From the NCBI RefSeq assembly GCF_905163445.1, contig NC_053200.1:15996001-16060000 (forward strand): DNA of 64,000 nt, written 5' to 3'. A program made the translations under genes and the position numbers. The notes below the pieces were generated by a model. The model searched no databases, was not told the origin of the DNA, and was given only the letters and a program-made list of their open reading frames with translations. The number at the start of each line of letters is the position of its first letter. The stretch's first letter is position 1. Of the stretch, positions 55,210 to 64,000 are shown in pieces. The stretch comes from Pararge aegeria (Eukaryota; Arthropoda; Insecta; Lepidoptera; Nymphalidae).

Positions 55210-55920
55210 ATTCGTGAAATCTGCAAACAATTGACGCAGCGTTTGAAAACCGGGCTTAAAAACAGGGCAAAAAAAAACTCCGAGTGACCAGCCTTTGCCT
55301 TTATTGGTAAGATAAGAATCTCTTCGTGATAGTCTCAGATGCAAGGCGTCACTGGTTTAGGGTGCTAGTCTCCGGTCAATGGCGTGCATTGGGTTTCTTA
55401 CCAGGGTAAGAAGGGCATAAAACGGCACAAATTCTCCTCCTATTCGAGTTATATATCAATGTTAGGGTATGCAGTGCTTTTGTGCAAGTATGGAGTGCAC
55501 GCCACTGTCTCCGGTGCAGGGCACCTCTGGAGGATAGATCAAGCCCGACATTACCAATCCAGATCTGAGAAGTGGTGGTAATAAATTTAGCGATGCGAGT
55601 GTCTGCTATCGGGATACATGTTATCGCGAGAGGCATCTCCGCTGACCACCGCGGCGGCAGCGGATCGTGGCGCCTGCACGCGGTAGACCCACTTACACTG
55701 GCGTAGAGTACATGGAATTGGCTTGTGTTACAGTAATTTTATAAAGTGGGTAAATAACCATACTTTTGATAACTATAGTTTCATATTTGCCAAATTGACA
55801 TTCAGTTGGTGGGTGTTTTGATATAAATACGACTGCATTATCGATCCACTTCAGTCCTACATGGACTCGAACGATGCTAAGATACCTCTCGGTGTCGTTT
55901 ATTACTTGACATTTGAGAAA
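55210..55920. other. Unidentified, includes GC-rich 55370-55690
   Basis: The minus-strand frame of 86 codons at 55376-55636 has no recognised domain. The block from AATGGCGTGCATTGGGTTTC to ACCGCGGCGGCAGCGGATCG could be an old repeat or exon. I cannot support either. Confidence 0.3.
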
Positions 55921-55924
55921 CCGA

Positions 55925-56096
55925 CAATTTCGGGCTCAGTTGTGGGTTGAATTCCCACAGCTCAAAAATGTGTGTGTGATGAACAGGAATGTTTTCAGCG
56001 TCTGGATGTTTATTTGAATATTATAAGTATTTATGTATATTATTCATTGAAATATTCATCAGTCATCTTAGTACCCATATCACAAGTTACTTATAC
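55925..56096 (+). mobile_element. SINE group A, head truncated
   Basis: It starts near the B box (GGGTTGAATTCCCACAGCTC) and continues to ACCCATATCACAAGTTACTT, lacking the A box and 3' end. Confidence 0.88.
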
Positions 56097-56239
56097 CGTT
56101 ATTTATACCAATTTCTTAGTAGATAGTATTAAACTGTTTGTGATAGAGATCGTCCGGAGAAGTACTAAAGAACTGCCGCCAAGCCGCATTGCTGCGTTTC
56201 GATCTGAAGGACGTGGTTTCCGGTAAATTTACAGGTACT

Positions 56240-56400
56240 TAAGCCTTAACACCTACGCTTTAGGTTGTGGACATAGGGTGGCTTAGTCAGACGTGTTCTT
56301 GCATGCCCTGCGAAGTGTTTATCTGTTTTCTATTAACCATCAGTGGATCATCTTTTTGGTCCATTAATGTTGTCTGATCTCCAATTTTTAACGTTTTCTG
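56240..56400 (+). repeat. Dispersed repeat group E, copy 4
   Basis: TTAACACCTACGCTTTAGGT, GACGTGTTCTTGCATGCCCT, then GCGAAGTG and AACCATCAGTGGATCATCTT. The longest copy of the group. Confidence 0.55.
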
Positions 56401-56799
56401 CACGTTGGAGTCATCCACGGTAACAGGGGCGTTCGGAATACGCCCTAGTTATAATGCCGATACTGGACGTCTCTCTATGCCAAGGTCCGAGCCTCACAGA
56501 AGGCACCCTCAAGGTTGGCTTCCCCTAGATTTCGTCAAGCCCTGGGGCTCAACTCCTGACGAACATCTGCTCATAGTACTTGATAGTTGTTATTTGGCAT
56601 GAAATACACACACATACATATGAATCACACAGAAAGTTACAGTGCACTAAAAATACAAAAAGAAAAGCTACATCACGCGACATTGGTAAAGTTATTTGTG
56701 CCTTCAAAAATCACTTGCTGCAAGATAAAGAAGAGCTACAATTTGAAAGCAATAGTATACATTGTGACACACGTGTCAGAGCGTAGTCGTTTCTGTAGC

Positions 56800-57090
56800 A
56801 CTTCCAGTACGCAGACGGCCGTGTCCCGCAGAGGCGCCTGTACGTTTGGGCGCTGGAGGACGGATTTATATTTTTTCTTCGTTTGACCGCGCGCCGCCGC
56901 GCTAAGCGACTATCATTGTATTGTGTTCTTGGAAATGCGATGGATTCCAGACCAAGTGGATGCGGTATAATTATTCGCATGACCACTTAGGTGCTCTAAA
57001 AACCGCCAAATTTTACCTTCTACCTTAATGCTCCATTGTATTTGTATTTTTTTTCTGTGGTGTACAATAAAAAAATTATAACATTGATTT
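56800..57090 (+). repeat. Possible retroelement 3' end
   Basis: It ends TTTTTTTTCTGTGGTGTACA then ATAAAAAAAT, the GTGGTGTACAATAAA form seen at LINE 3' ends. Upstream is GC-rich (GCGCGCCGCCGCGCTAAGCG) and not recognised as coding. Confidence 0.4.
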
Positions 57091-57094
57091 ATTC

Positions 57095-58155
57095 ACATAT
57101 ACTCTGTCCATTCTTATTATGAGTATAACTATTGGGTATGTAGTGTGAGAAGCTGTGTATAAATAAAAAAAAATGAACAACAAAAAATGTATTTGTAATA
57201 ACACTAAAAAGCAAGAAATAAATATTTCCTACAACATTTTTAACTCGGTGCCAAGATGTCACATAGCTTCTTGCCTCGATTTTACAGTACCTACATCTGA
57301 TAAGTTTCCCATCAAATTATTCTTCCGCTATCCTTAACAATAAACCCCGACCTACCGCATCATCTCATCCACCCGCCCTACTCAAGACAAGAGCTGTCAA
57401 GATATAAAGAATAATTGAAATTTGACTTTATTTCAGAGATTAGCGCATTCCAACAAATAACGTTTGAAAACAGGGAACATAAGTTTAACTTGCTTTTTCC
57501 ATCAACAACCATTCGGTACCGCCCTATAACTTCACCTTATTTCATTCACCATTACAGTATACAATACATATTAATCAACGGAACATCCAAAACATTTTCT
57601 CACCTCCGCGGCGCCATCGGAATGTGACACTCTTGATTAAAACAAACAAAAACAAAACACCCCGACCCTTATCAGATCGACAGATAATGGATTGACCCAT
57701 TTAGTTAGTGAATCACTCATTATAACAACACTATCTTCTATTTACCACCCGAAAACATAAAACTATATACAAAATACACTACGCTCCATAAAATTCAACT
57801 GAAAATATAACTTTGTACTTTGTAACAATACCATTTTTACTTTGCGGTTCCGGAATCATCAATTCAATACTATTTGTATTGAGCTCGAAGAGTTGGAACT
57901 GCAAACATAGGTTGGTTTTAAAAGGTCGCCTTTTAACTCTTTAGGTGTTGGTTTTGATAAAATATAGGTTTATTAACTCTGCAGAGTCCGTCGGGTGGAG
58001 AATTGAGGAATCGAAGCGAAATAATGTTACTGCCTCTGACGCAGTAGTGTATACTGTACCTTGAGCTTTATGGAAGGTTCCAAGTTTGATTCGCGATCGA
58101 CTATAATTGCAATGATTCCTATATTGGTTTTGATTCACTTAGTTAATAAATAATA
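57095..58155. other. No gene recognised
   Basis: AT-rich DNA, no long frame and no clear repeat family. Confidence 0.45.
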
Positions 58156-58159
58156 AATA

Positions 58160-58402
58160 TGCTACGACAGTACACATATCGCCATCTAGCCCTAAAGAAA
58201 GCGTAGCTTGTGTTATGGGTACTAGAATGACTGATGAATATTTTTATGAATAATATACTTGAATACTTGTAATGTACAGATAAACACCCAGACACTGGAA
58301 CACATTCATGTTCTTCATACAAACTTTGCTAGTGGTAGGAATCGAACCCACAGTCTTGGACTATGAAAGATAGGTGGTTGCCCACTGCGCCAATTCGCCG
58401 TC
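58160..58402 (-). mobile_element. SINE group A, full length
   Basis: Minus-strand start CATGACGGCGAATTGGCGCA (A box), B box GGTTCGATTCC, body to ATATGTGTACTGTCGTAGCA. Confidence 0.93.
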
Positions 58403-58621
58403 ATGAATTCGATAAAACCGTTGTTTCTACATTCCTAAGAAGAAAGAAACAACGAAAGCCTACTTTTAAATTTTTGTCTGGTGGGAGGCGTCCGGTAGAC
58501 CCGGAATATCAGCTACAACTATACCAAAATTTAATTGAATCCATTCTGTAGTTTTCACGTGATGCCCAGACAGACAAAAATTAAATAAAAATCTGTTTTG
58601 GACTCGGTTTCAAAATATATT

Positions 58622-59066
58622 AAATGTACAGAAATCTTCCAGTTACAGATTTATTATAACATATAAGTAAAGATTACCACATGTAATTCTTGAGATGTCT
58701 CTCGAAAGCTTATAGGAAAATTCAATAATAATATTAAGGATTACATGAATGATAAAAAAGCTTGGGTATGAATTACTCTAACTCATAGCTAAATATTCAT
58801 TCGACTGTGAGATGGTGGTAACAACTAAAGAACCCGGCTAAGTTTGTTGTGCGTTTCTTAGACCAGAGCGCGTTTGCAACCCTCCAAGCTTCAGTTTTAA
58901 ATTAACGAATCCAGTTATCACCATCACCTTACATTAATGGTCACATACTATATGTTCATACATATACGCGAATAGCGTTCATATATATAGCGTTCATACG
59001 CTACATAAGTGCCTGTGATAAGGTCTACATGAATAAAGCATTTTTGAATTTGAATTTGAATATTCT
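58622..59066 (+). mobile_element. LINE ORF2 end and TTTGAA-tailed 3' UTR, decayed
   Basis: Frame pieces such as NNIKDYMNDKKAWV resemble the KDYxND(K)AW end of Jockey/CR1-type ORF2. The 3' UTR ends GGTCTACATGAATAAAGCAT then TTTTGAATTTGAATTTGAAT. An internal repeat of TAGCGTTCATA occurs at 58974 and 58992. Confidence 0.6.
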
Positions 59067-59424
59067 AGGAAATAACAGAGAATACCTATACCCATGAAAA
59101 ATGTTAAATAAGCTACTTTTCATACTTCAGAAATATATTTAAGAGGCTCTGGATTATTTACTATTTCTTTGCAAGAAATCTCACATTTATTACCCTTTCA
59201 CATTTATTATATCGAGTAGGGAAGCAGGAAAAGTATTTTATATTATACTCCACCGAAATGTAATAATTTGGCATAATGAGTTTGCGTGATTCGCGAAATT
59301 ATTGAGAGCGTGCCCTTTCCACTGAGGCAGACTGCGTAATCGTTTTGTTTACATCCGCAGATCTGGAGCAGACAGCCTATTGCGAGCTTGAAAACAAGCT
59401 AAATTGCAAATTTCGAACGAATTG

Positions 59425-59580
59425 TTTTTTTTTTATTTCACTTCAAGTTAGCCTGCAATCTCTGGGGTAAGTTATAATACATTCTAAGATGGGTCTGACC
59501 TTTCCTTTATGGTGTCTACGTGGCATCGTACTGGAACACTAAATCATTTGTCGGCGTAAAGCAAGACCAGGGAAAAATGT
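59425..59580 (-). mobile_element. SINE group C, 3' part, first of a pair
   Basis: CTTCAAGTTAGCCTGCAATC, GTGTCTACGTGGCATCGTAC and GGAACACTAAATCATTTGTC on the plus strand; poly-A side at 59425. Diverged with internal deletion. Confidence 0.65.
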
Positions 59581-59589
59581 GGTAAAATA

Positions 59590-59735
59590 ACCTTTTTTTT
59601 AAATCTATTACAGGTTAGCCCTTGACTGCAATCTCACCTGGTGGTAAGTGATCATGCAGTCTAAGATGGTAGCAGGCTTACTTGTTAGGGCGTATGGTAG
59701 TCATACTCCCTTATCGGTTTCTAGACAACTTCTAT
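59590..59735 (-). mobile_element. SINE group C, 3' part, second of a pair
   Basis: CAGGTTAGCCCTTGACTGCA, ATCTCACCTGGTGGTAAGTG and TTAGGGCGTATGGTAGTCAT on the plus strand; poly-A side at 59592. Same direction as the copy just before it and better preserved. Confidence 0.85.
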
Positions 59736-60254
59736 CGCGTTCGACTGGTTGCTACCACAGAGTCTATCTGCCAGAGTAATGTAGTGCTTGCCTAGAGTAT
59801 ACTCTTTGCCCATACATTGAGCAAAAGTTAAGACATATCCTCGTTGCTATCAAGTGTTAATTATTTTGTGAATTGCATTTCGGTCTATCTATCTAATAGA
59901 TATCAATTGTAATGCAAGCCCGGCTTTTGGGCTTCTAAGATAGTACCGCCACTGCTCCGATCGGATAGGCCATCTTCTCGGTCCGGTCATTAATTACTGT
60001 AAAGAAAAGTTACTGGTTACAGCTAATATCATATACAAAAGCTTCCTGACGTGACCAATGGTATTAGGTTCCTATTCGAAATCACCCTAAACATATTACA
60101 TCCATTACAAAGCTTTAATGAGGGTGAATTATTGGAACCGCGTCTAACATGCCTAAAGTGCCTGCCGTATTATAAATACTAACCTAATTACTTTTATTTG
60201 GTTCCTACACGAAAATTATCCAATTTCCAACATTTTATTGGGGGTGAGAATTTC

Positions 60255-60668
60255 GGAACGGTAACACGTAGCCTAGCGGTTAAACTTATGCCTCTCTTTC
60301 GGGGGAAGAACTTTGATCCCTGGCAAGCATCTCTAACGTTTTTATATAAGCATTCCATGATATATTATGAAAATTAAGCTCCGTTTTAATGAACAACTAT
60401 TCATTGTAAAGATAACAATTATTCATTGTAAAGTCAACATCTTAGAATGCTCGGAGCGAAACGTTTGTAGAGGGACAGACATTGCCGAAGATCTGTTTGC
60501 TGTTGAGTATAAGGATTGCAGAAATTATAGATTACAATGTACAGATTCTCTTGCTTTTCGCGGAGTATAGCAAATTAAGCTTAATTTTCATAATTAAATA
60601 TCACTTACTCTACCCGTGAAGGAAAACATCGTAAGAACCTGCATGTCTGAAACTACTCCATAATATTA
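60255..60668 (+). mobile_element. SINE group B split by a TIR element
   Basis: The head (GTAACACGTAGCCTAGCGGT, AGAACTTTGATCCCTGGCAA) ends near 60350. The body resumes at 60593 (TTAAATATCACTTACTCTAC, then GAAGGAAAACATCGTAAGAA). The element between is copy 5 of the TIR family. Confidence 0.85.
60362..60594 (+). mobile_element. TIR family element, copy 5
   Basis: Inner termini ATTATGAAAATTAAGCTCCG (60365 onward) and TAGCAAATTAAGCTTAATTT then TCATAATT form inverted ends. The internal segment ATTCATTGTAAAGTCAACAT, then GCTCGGAGCGAAACG, is in forward orientation. ATTCATTGTAAAGAT/AGTC is tandemly duplicated at 60399-60435. It carries no transposase. Confidence 0.85.
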
Positions 60669-60669
60669 A

Positions 60670-61595
60670 GTATTATCATAATAAATTCGACTTCTCTCCA
60701 CTGACTACTTCATTACACTATAGAACGTTGTTAACGTTTTTGTACTCCTGTGCGTTTTCAAAATCCTACTTTATTTAGCTAGTTAATAGCATACTTATTA
60801 ATATTAAAACAATATTTGTTATCAAAATATTAATTTCAAGTATATTTTCTATTAAATGGCTACCATGGTCTGGAAGATTAGATTTAAGATTACAATAAAC
60901 CAGTAACACATTAATAATATTTGTGATTTGTAAGTAACACAATAACTGTACTTTATATCGTTCCAACTACGAAATTTCAGCCTTTAGTAAATTGGTTTCT
61001 TTCCACGAAAAATATGAAATAGTAATCAATTAGAAAACAAAAAACACGCTAAGGTACCAAAGACATTTGTATGTACCTAATAATAATAAATTAAATATCA
61101 AATGATATAATGTTAAATGACATGTTTAACAATTCATGTATTATATGCAGTTTTATGCAATCTTTATCTATACTTCTACACAAATATTAAAAGGAGAAAA
61201 GGTTTTATTTTTGTATGTTAGTAATTGACAATTGAATTTAATTTAATTTTTGAAATAAAATTTATGACTTTTTGGATGATTTAACATTCATTTATAGAAC
61301 GCTTTACTTTCAGCATATTATTTCATCACATAGTACATACTAATAAGATCTCAATCTGAAAAAATGCCATTTGTAAAGCAAGCCAAGAGAAGCTGCTTTG
61401 ACTAAAAACGTGAGTCATAAATAAATACTAATATAATGTATTTACTACAAATATATTGGTTTTTCGTAGATCTAATAAAATAACAGTTCTACAAAACTCA
61501 TACTCAGCTACTAATAAATGTAATTTTTGTAAAACTCTATACCTTGGTCATATAAAGGCTGAAAATAAGTAGATACCAATAACTTTAATTTCCTT
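60670..61595. other. No gene recognised
   Basis: Very AT-rich DNA, no repeat family recognised with confidence. Confidence 0.45.
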
Positions 61596-61597
61596 TG

Positions 61598-61765
61598 GTT
61601 TGGTTTCCCTAGTTTCAATGCTACCGACAAAGACAGGCCGCCAAGTGATTTAGCGTTCCAGTACGACGTAGCTATGTTTTTAATATAACTTACGACAGTT
61701 AGGTTAGCCCGTTACCATCTCAAGTATCATTGCACTAAAAGGCTAACTAGAAAAGGGGTTTAATA
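61598..61765 (+). mobile_element. SINE group C, diverged
   Basis: GCTACCGACAAAGACAGGCC, GATTTAGCGTTCCAGTACGA, TTAGGTTAGCCCGTTACCAT, ending AAAGGCTAACTAGAAAAGGG. Confidence 0.75.
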
Positions 61766-61784
61766 AATAAATAATAGAACTGAT

Positions 61785-62150
61785 TAATCATTATCATCAT
61801 TCCCATCGCTGGAAATAGGTCTTTTGTACTTTTGTTTGGAAGGGAGTTCCAAAATTCCCTGGGCCGCTTGTATCCAGCGGCTCCCAGCGACTTGTTTGAT
61901 GTCATCCTTCCACCTCGTTGGGTGCCAACCAACGCTGTGGGGTCGCTATCCCAGTGCCTTGGGACCTCAACGTCCAACGTCTCTTAGAGCTATGTGAATA
62001 ATCTATTGCCCCTCAGCTTCGCAACTCGTTAAGCTATAGTTCTTCTACGGATCTCCTCATTCTCGATTCGATGTCGTAGAGATACTCCTAGCATGACTCT
62101 CTCCATCGGATATCGATAGTACTGAGTGCGTTTTGCTAATGGTTAGCAAC
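61785..62150 (-). mobile_element. Non-LTR retrotransposon remnant (RT C-terminus)
   Basis: Minus-strand frame pieces in order: MERVMLGVSLRHRIENEEIR, a stop, RVAKLRG, a frame change, DVEVPRHWDSD, then GGRMTSNKSLGA and REFWNSLPNK. The usual RTE-type order (MERxMLG, NEEIR, AGHxAR, PTRWxDDIK) is recognisable with stops and frameshifts. The 76-codon minus frame here is part of this fossil, not a gene. Confidence 0.75.
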
Positions 62151-62455
62151 AGAGGAGCTATCATTGCGCAAGTGGCGGCAGCGCGCGCTCAGTCTGCGTG
62201 AAGCAGGTGGCGAGTCCGGCCAGTCGCAATCACTGTAATCGACTGTGAAATCACATGGACGTCGCCGAGGGGTTGCGATTGCATCGTAATAAGCCACTTC
62301 GACTGACCGCTAATAAGTTAGCTTGAACAGCAATATCAATCTTTTAATACGAGAGCTTTTCGTGTCTGCTCGCGTTTGGGACACTGGAGGCATATCTACA
62401 TTTATTAATTGCCACGTTTTTCCGAAACCTTAACTTAATTAAGTCCTCTATGTCT
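62151..62455. other. GC-rich spacer, unidentified
   Basis: GCGGCAGCGCGCGCTCAGTC and CGTCGCCGAGGGGTTGCGAT occur without a long frame. Confidence 0.35.
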
Positions 62456-62459
62456 TAAC

Positions 62460-62703
62460 TTTGACAGCGGGTTAGCGCACTGGGCAGTGACACTGCTTTC
62501 CGCGTCCAAGGCCGTGGGTTCGATTCCCACAACATGGGAAAAATGTTTGTGTATGAACATGGATGTTTTTCAATGTCTGGATGTTTATCTGTATATTATA
62601 AGTATTTATGGGTATTATATACACAAAAATATTCATCATAGGTAGGCTTACGTTGGGGCTAGATAGTTATGTGTTTACTGTCGTAGTATGTTTATTATTA
62701 TTA
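62460..62703 (+). mobile_element. SINE group A, full length with small 3' deletion
   Basis: TTTGACAGCGGGTTAGCGCA (A box), B box GGTTCGATTCCC, body to ATAGTTATGTGTTTACTGTC then GTAGTATGTTTATT. The ACCCATAACACAAGCTAC stretch is deleted. Confidence 0.93.
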
Positions 62704-62704
62704 A

Positions 62705-64000
62705 CTTGAGCTGGATTTAGAAATTCAGCTGTCCTATGAGACGGTATGACCGACACGAGACGGTTGGGAGGCCGACTTTTGTTTTATCAGATAGGTATGT
62801 GTATCGATATATCGATTAAGCTGCCAAAAACAATGAAAAATAGACTATAATGAATTTACAAACTCGGACCTGGACTAGCCTCATGCTTTTAGGCCTGGCA
62901 GGATCTGTAGCACAATGCTGAGCTGGAGTCTTTTGCTTGATTGTGGCAAACGTATTTTTGGCGCTTCTGTTATTTTTGTATTCTGCTAGCAACTAATGAC
63001 ACGCACGTACAGAGCACGTAATTTACGGAGCACGTAAGTCTTAAATTGTAATGTGTGGCATAATTTATGAATATTTTTTTGTCTTCCTGATACATTTCCA
63101 ATACCTACCTTAGTTGTAAGAACGATTTATCGATGCATTTTTAAAAATATATTGCTAAAAATTATTGCGATACATCAAACGAACGATAGGTACATATTAT
63201 ATCGGTATTTTTTCCATCAACAAGGCAATCTCATATTATTATAACAATACCTTTAACACGGTCATCTTTGCACTATTAATTCAGCTAGCTTACCTGTAAC
63301 AAAAAAAAATACATTAGAAGACATTATAAAGGGCACGTCCGAGTGACCCCGCAGTCCCTTGACCAGATGGTTGATCCAAAGGTACCGCATTAATTCGCGA
63401 AAGGTGCAAACTTGTTGAAAGGGAGTCCGCAACTGTATCATTCGTACCACCTACTGTTACACCTTTTAGTCTAAGAGCCAGTGGCATCTTATAATGATAT
63501 CGACGAGGATATTTTGTTATTAGACCCGACCTAACCAATTAGACAGACTTTGATGTTCCTTGTTATGATAAATACAGGGAGAGAACTAAGTAACGGAAAG
63601 CAATTTCTTTTTTAATTGATTCATTTGTGTCTATTTATTTATAGGACAACATAGATCCATTAGTATTATTACAACTAAAAAAAACATCCGATACTTGAGC
63701 AAAGGTCGATATTAATTTATTTCAAGTATAAAGTCTCATAAAGTCAATTTGTTTGTAGGGAATATACCACCCACCGTTCAAAATGGATGTTTTGATATAA
63801 TTTAGCTCAAATTTCGATGTCAATATGGAGCTAGTCGTATTTTAAAAATCCAATGCCTATCAATTCTTGGGCTGCCCTGGGAATCGGACCCGGGACACTG
63901 TGCTCCGTTTACGTGAAAGTTTAAAATAAAATTATCACTCGTCAGCATCACTTGTGGGTCATATATGGCCTTAAGAGAAAATGGAGTCGACAAACGATCA
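62705..64000. other. No gene recognised; tRNA-like scrap near 63880
   Basis: AT-rich DNA. On the minus strand 63871-63900 reads CCCGGGTCCGATTCCCAGGG, a B-box-like stretch that may be the head of another SINE. The minus-strand frames near 63.3-63.5 kb are unrecognised. Confidence 0.35.

Noticed and set aside
55376..55636. 86-codon minus-strand frame as a gene
   Set aside because: No recognised domain, no start context or splice evidence, and the surrounding block looks like an old repeat.
61747..61977. 76-codon minus-strand frame as a gene
   Set aside because: It is one frame of a broken LINE reverse-transcriptase C-terminus.

Overview
The window looks like nuclear DNA of a butterfly or moth (Lepidoptera), most likely a nymphalid butterfly. 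The evidence is AT-rich sequence, spliced genes with GT-AG introns, very few long open frames, and three abundant families of tRNA-derived SINEs with lepidopteran-style heads. There are also Helitron-like elements ending in CTAGT and 5'-truncated non-LTR retrotransposons with TTGAAT-type tails. No prokaryotic, plasmid or viral unit was seen. Species assignment is inference.

Two host coding loci are supported. (1) On the minus strand, 10016-10219 is one internal exon, phase 0 at both ends, encoding most of LIM domain 1 of a Prickle-family planar-polarity protein. No other exon of that gene was recognised, so it sits among long introns. (2) On the plus strand, 40344-43346 is a two-exon gene for a ~714-residue Asn/Lys/Ser-rich protein with two C-terminal zinc fingers. 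Exon 1 runs to 42307 and exon 2 is 43166-43346; the splice restores a second finger that the single open frame misses. I do not recognise the gene. It could lie inside an intron of the Prickle-like gene or be a separate neighbour.

Everything else recognisable is repeat. 0.2-0.76 kb is a 64-bp tandem array with 256-bp higher-order structure. Three SINE groups are scattered throughout: A (starts TTTGAC, B box GGTTCGATTCC, resembling the Metulj elements of butterflies), B (long CCAATCCGCACTGGGCCAGC-type body) and C (body with AGTCAAGGGCTAACTTG and a poly-A end). 34.28-36.69 kb is a minus-strand non-LTR retrotransposon with a nearly intact reverse transcriptase and one frameshift. Shorter retroelement remnants lie at 13.0, 13.5, 14.0, 18.3, 18.9, 24.5, 26.4, 27.7, 44.8, 45.0, 47.4, 58.6 and 61.8 kb. 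A terminal-inverted-repeat family occurs at 8.3, 43.35, 46.2, 50.9 and 60.4 kb.

I did not find a new multigene system. The signals most worth checking are: a run of perfect hairpins, several inside SINEs and best explained by foldback template switching; a pair of adjacent hairpins (48.64-48.75 kb) sharing the same 15-bp core; a TIR family whose internal segment occurs in both orientations; short LINE-tail copies sharing one 5' end; and the zinc-finger gene, where intron retention gives an immediate stop next to polyadenylation signals and a mobile element supplies the apparent 3' end.
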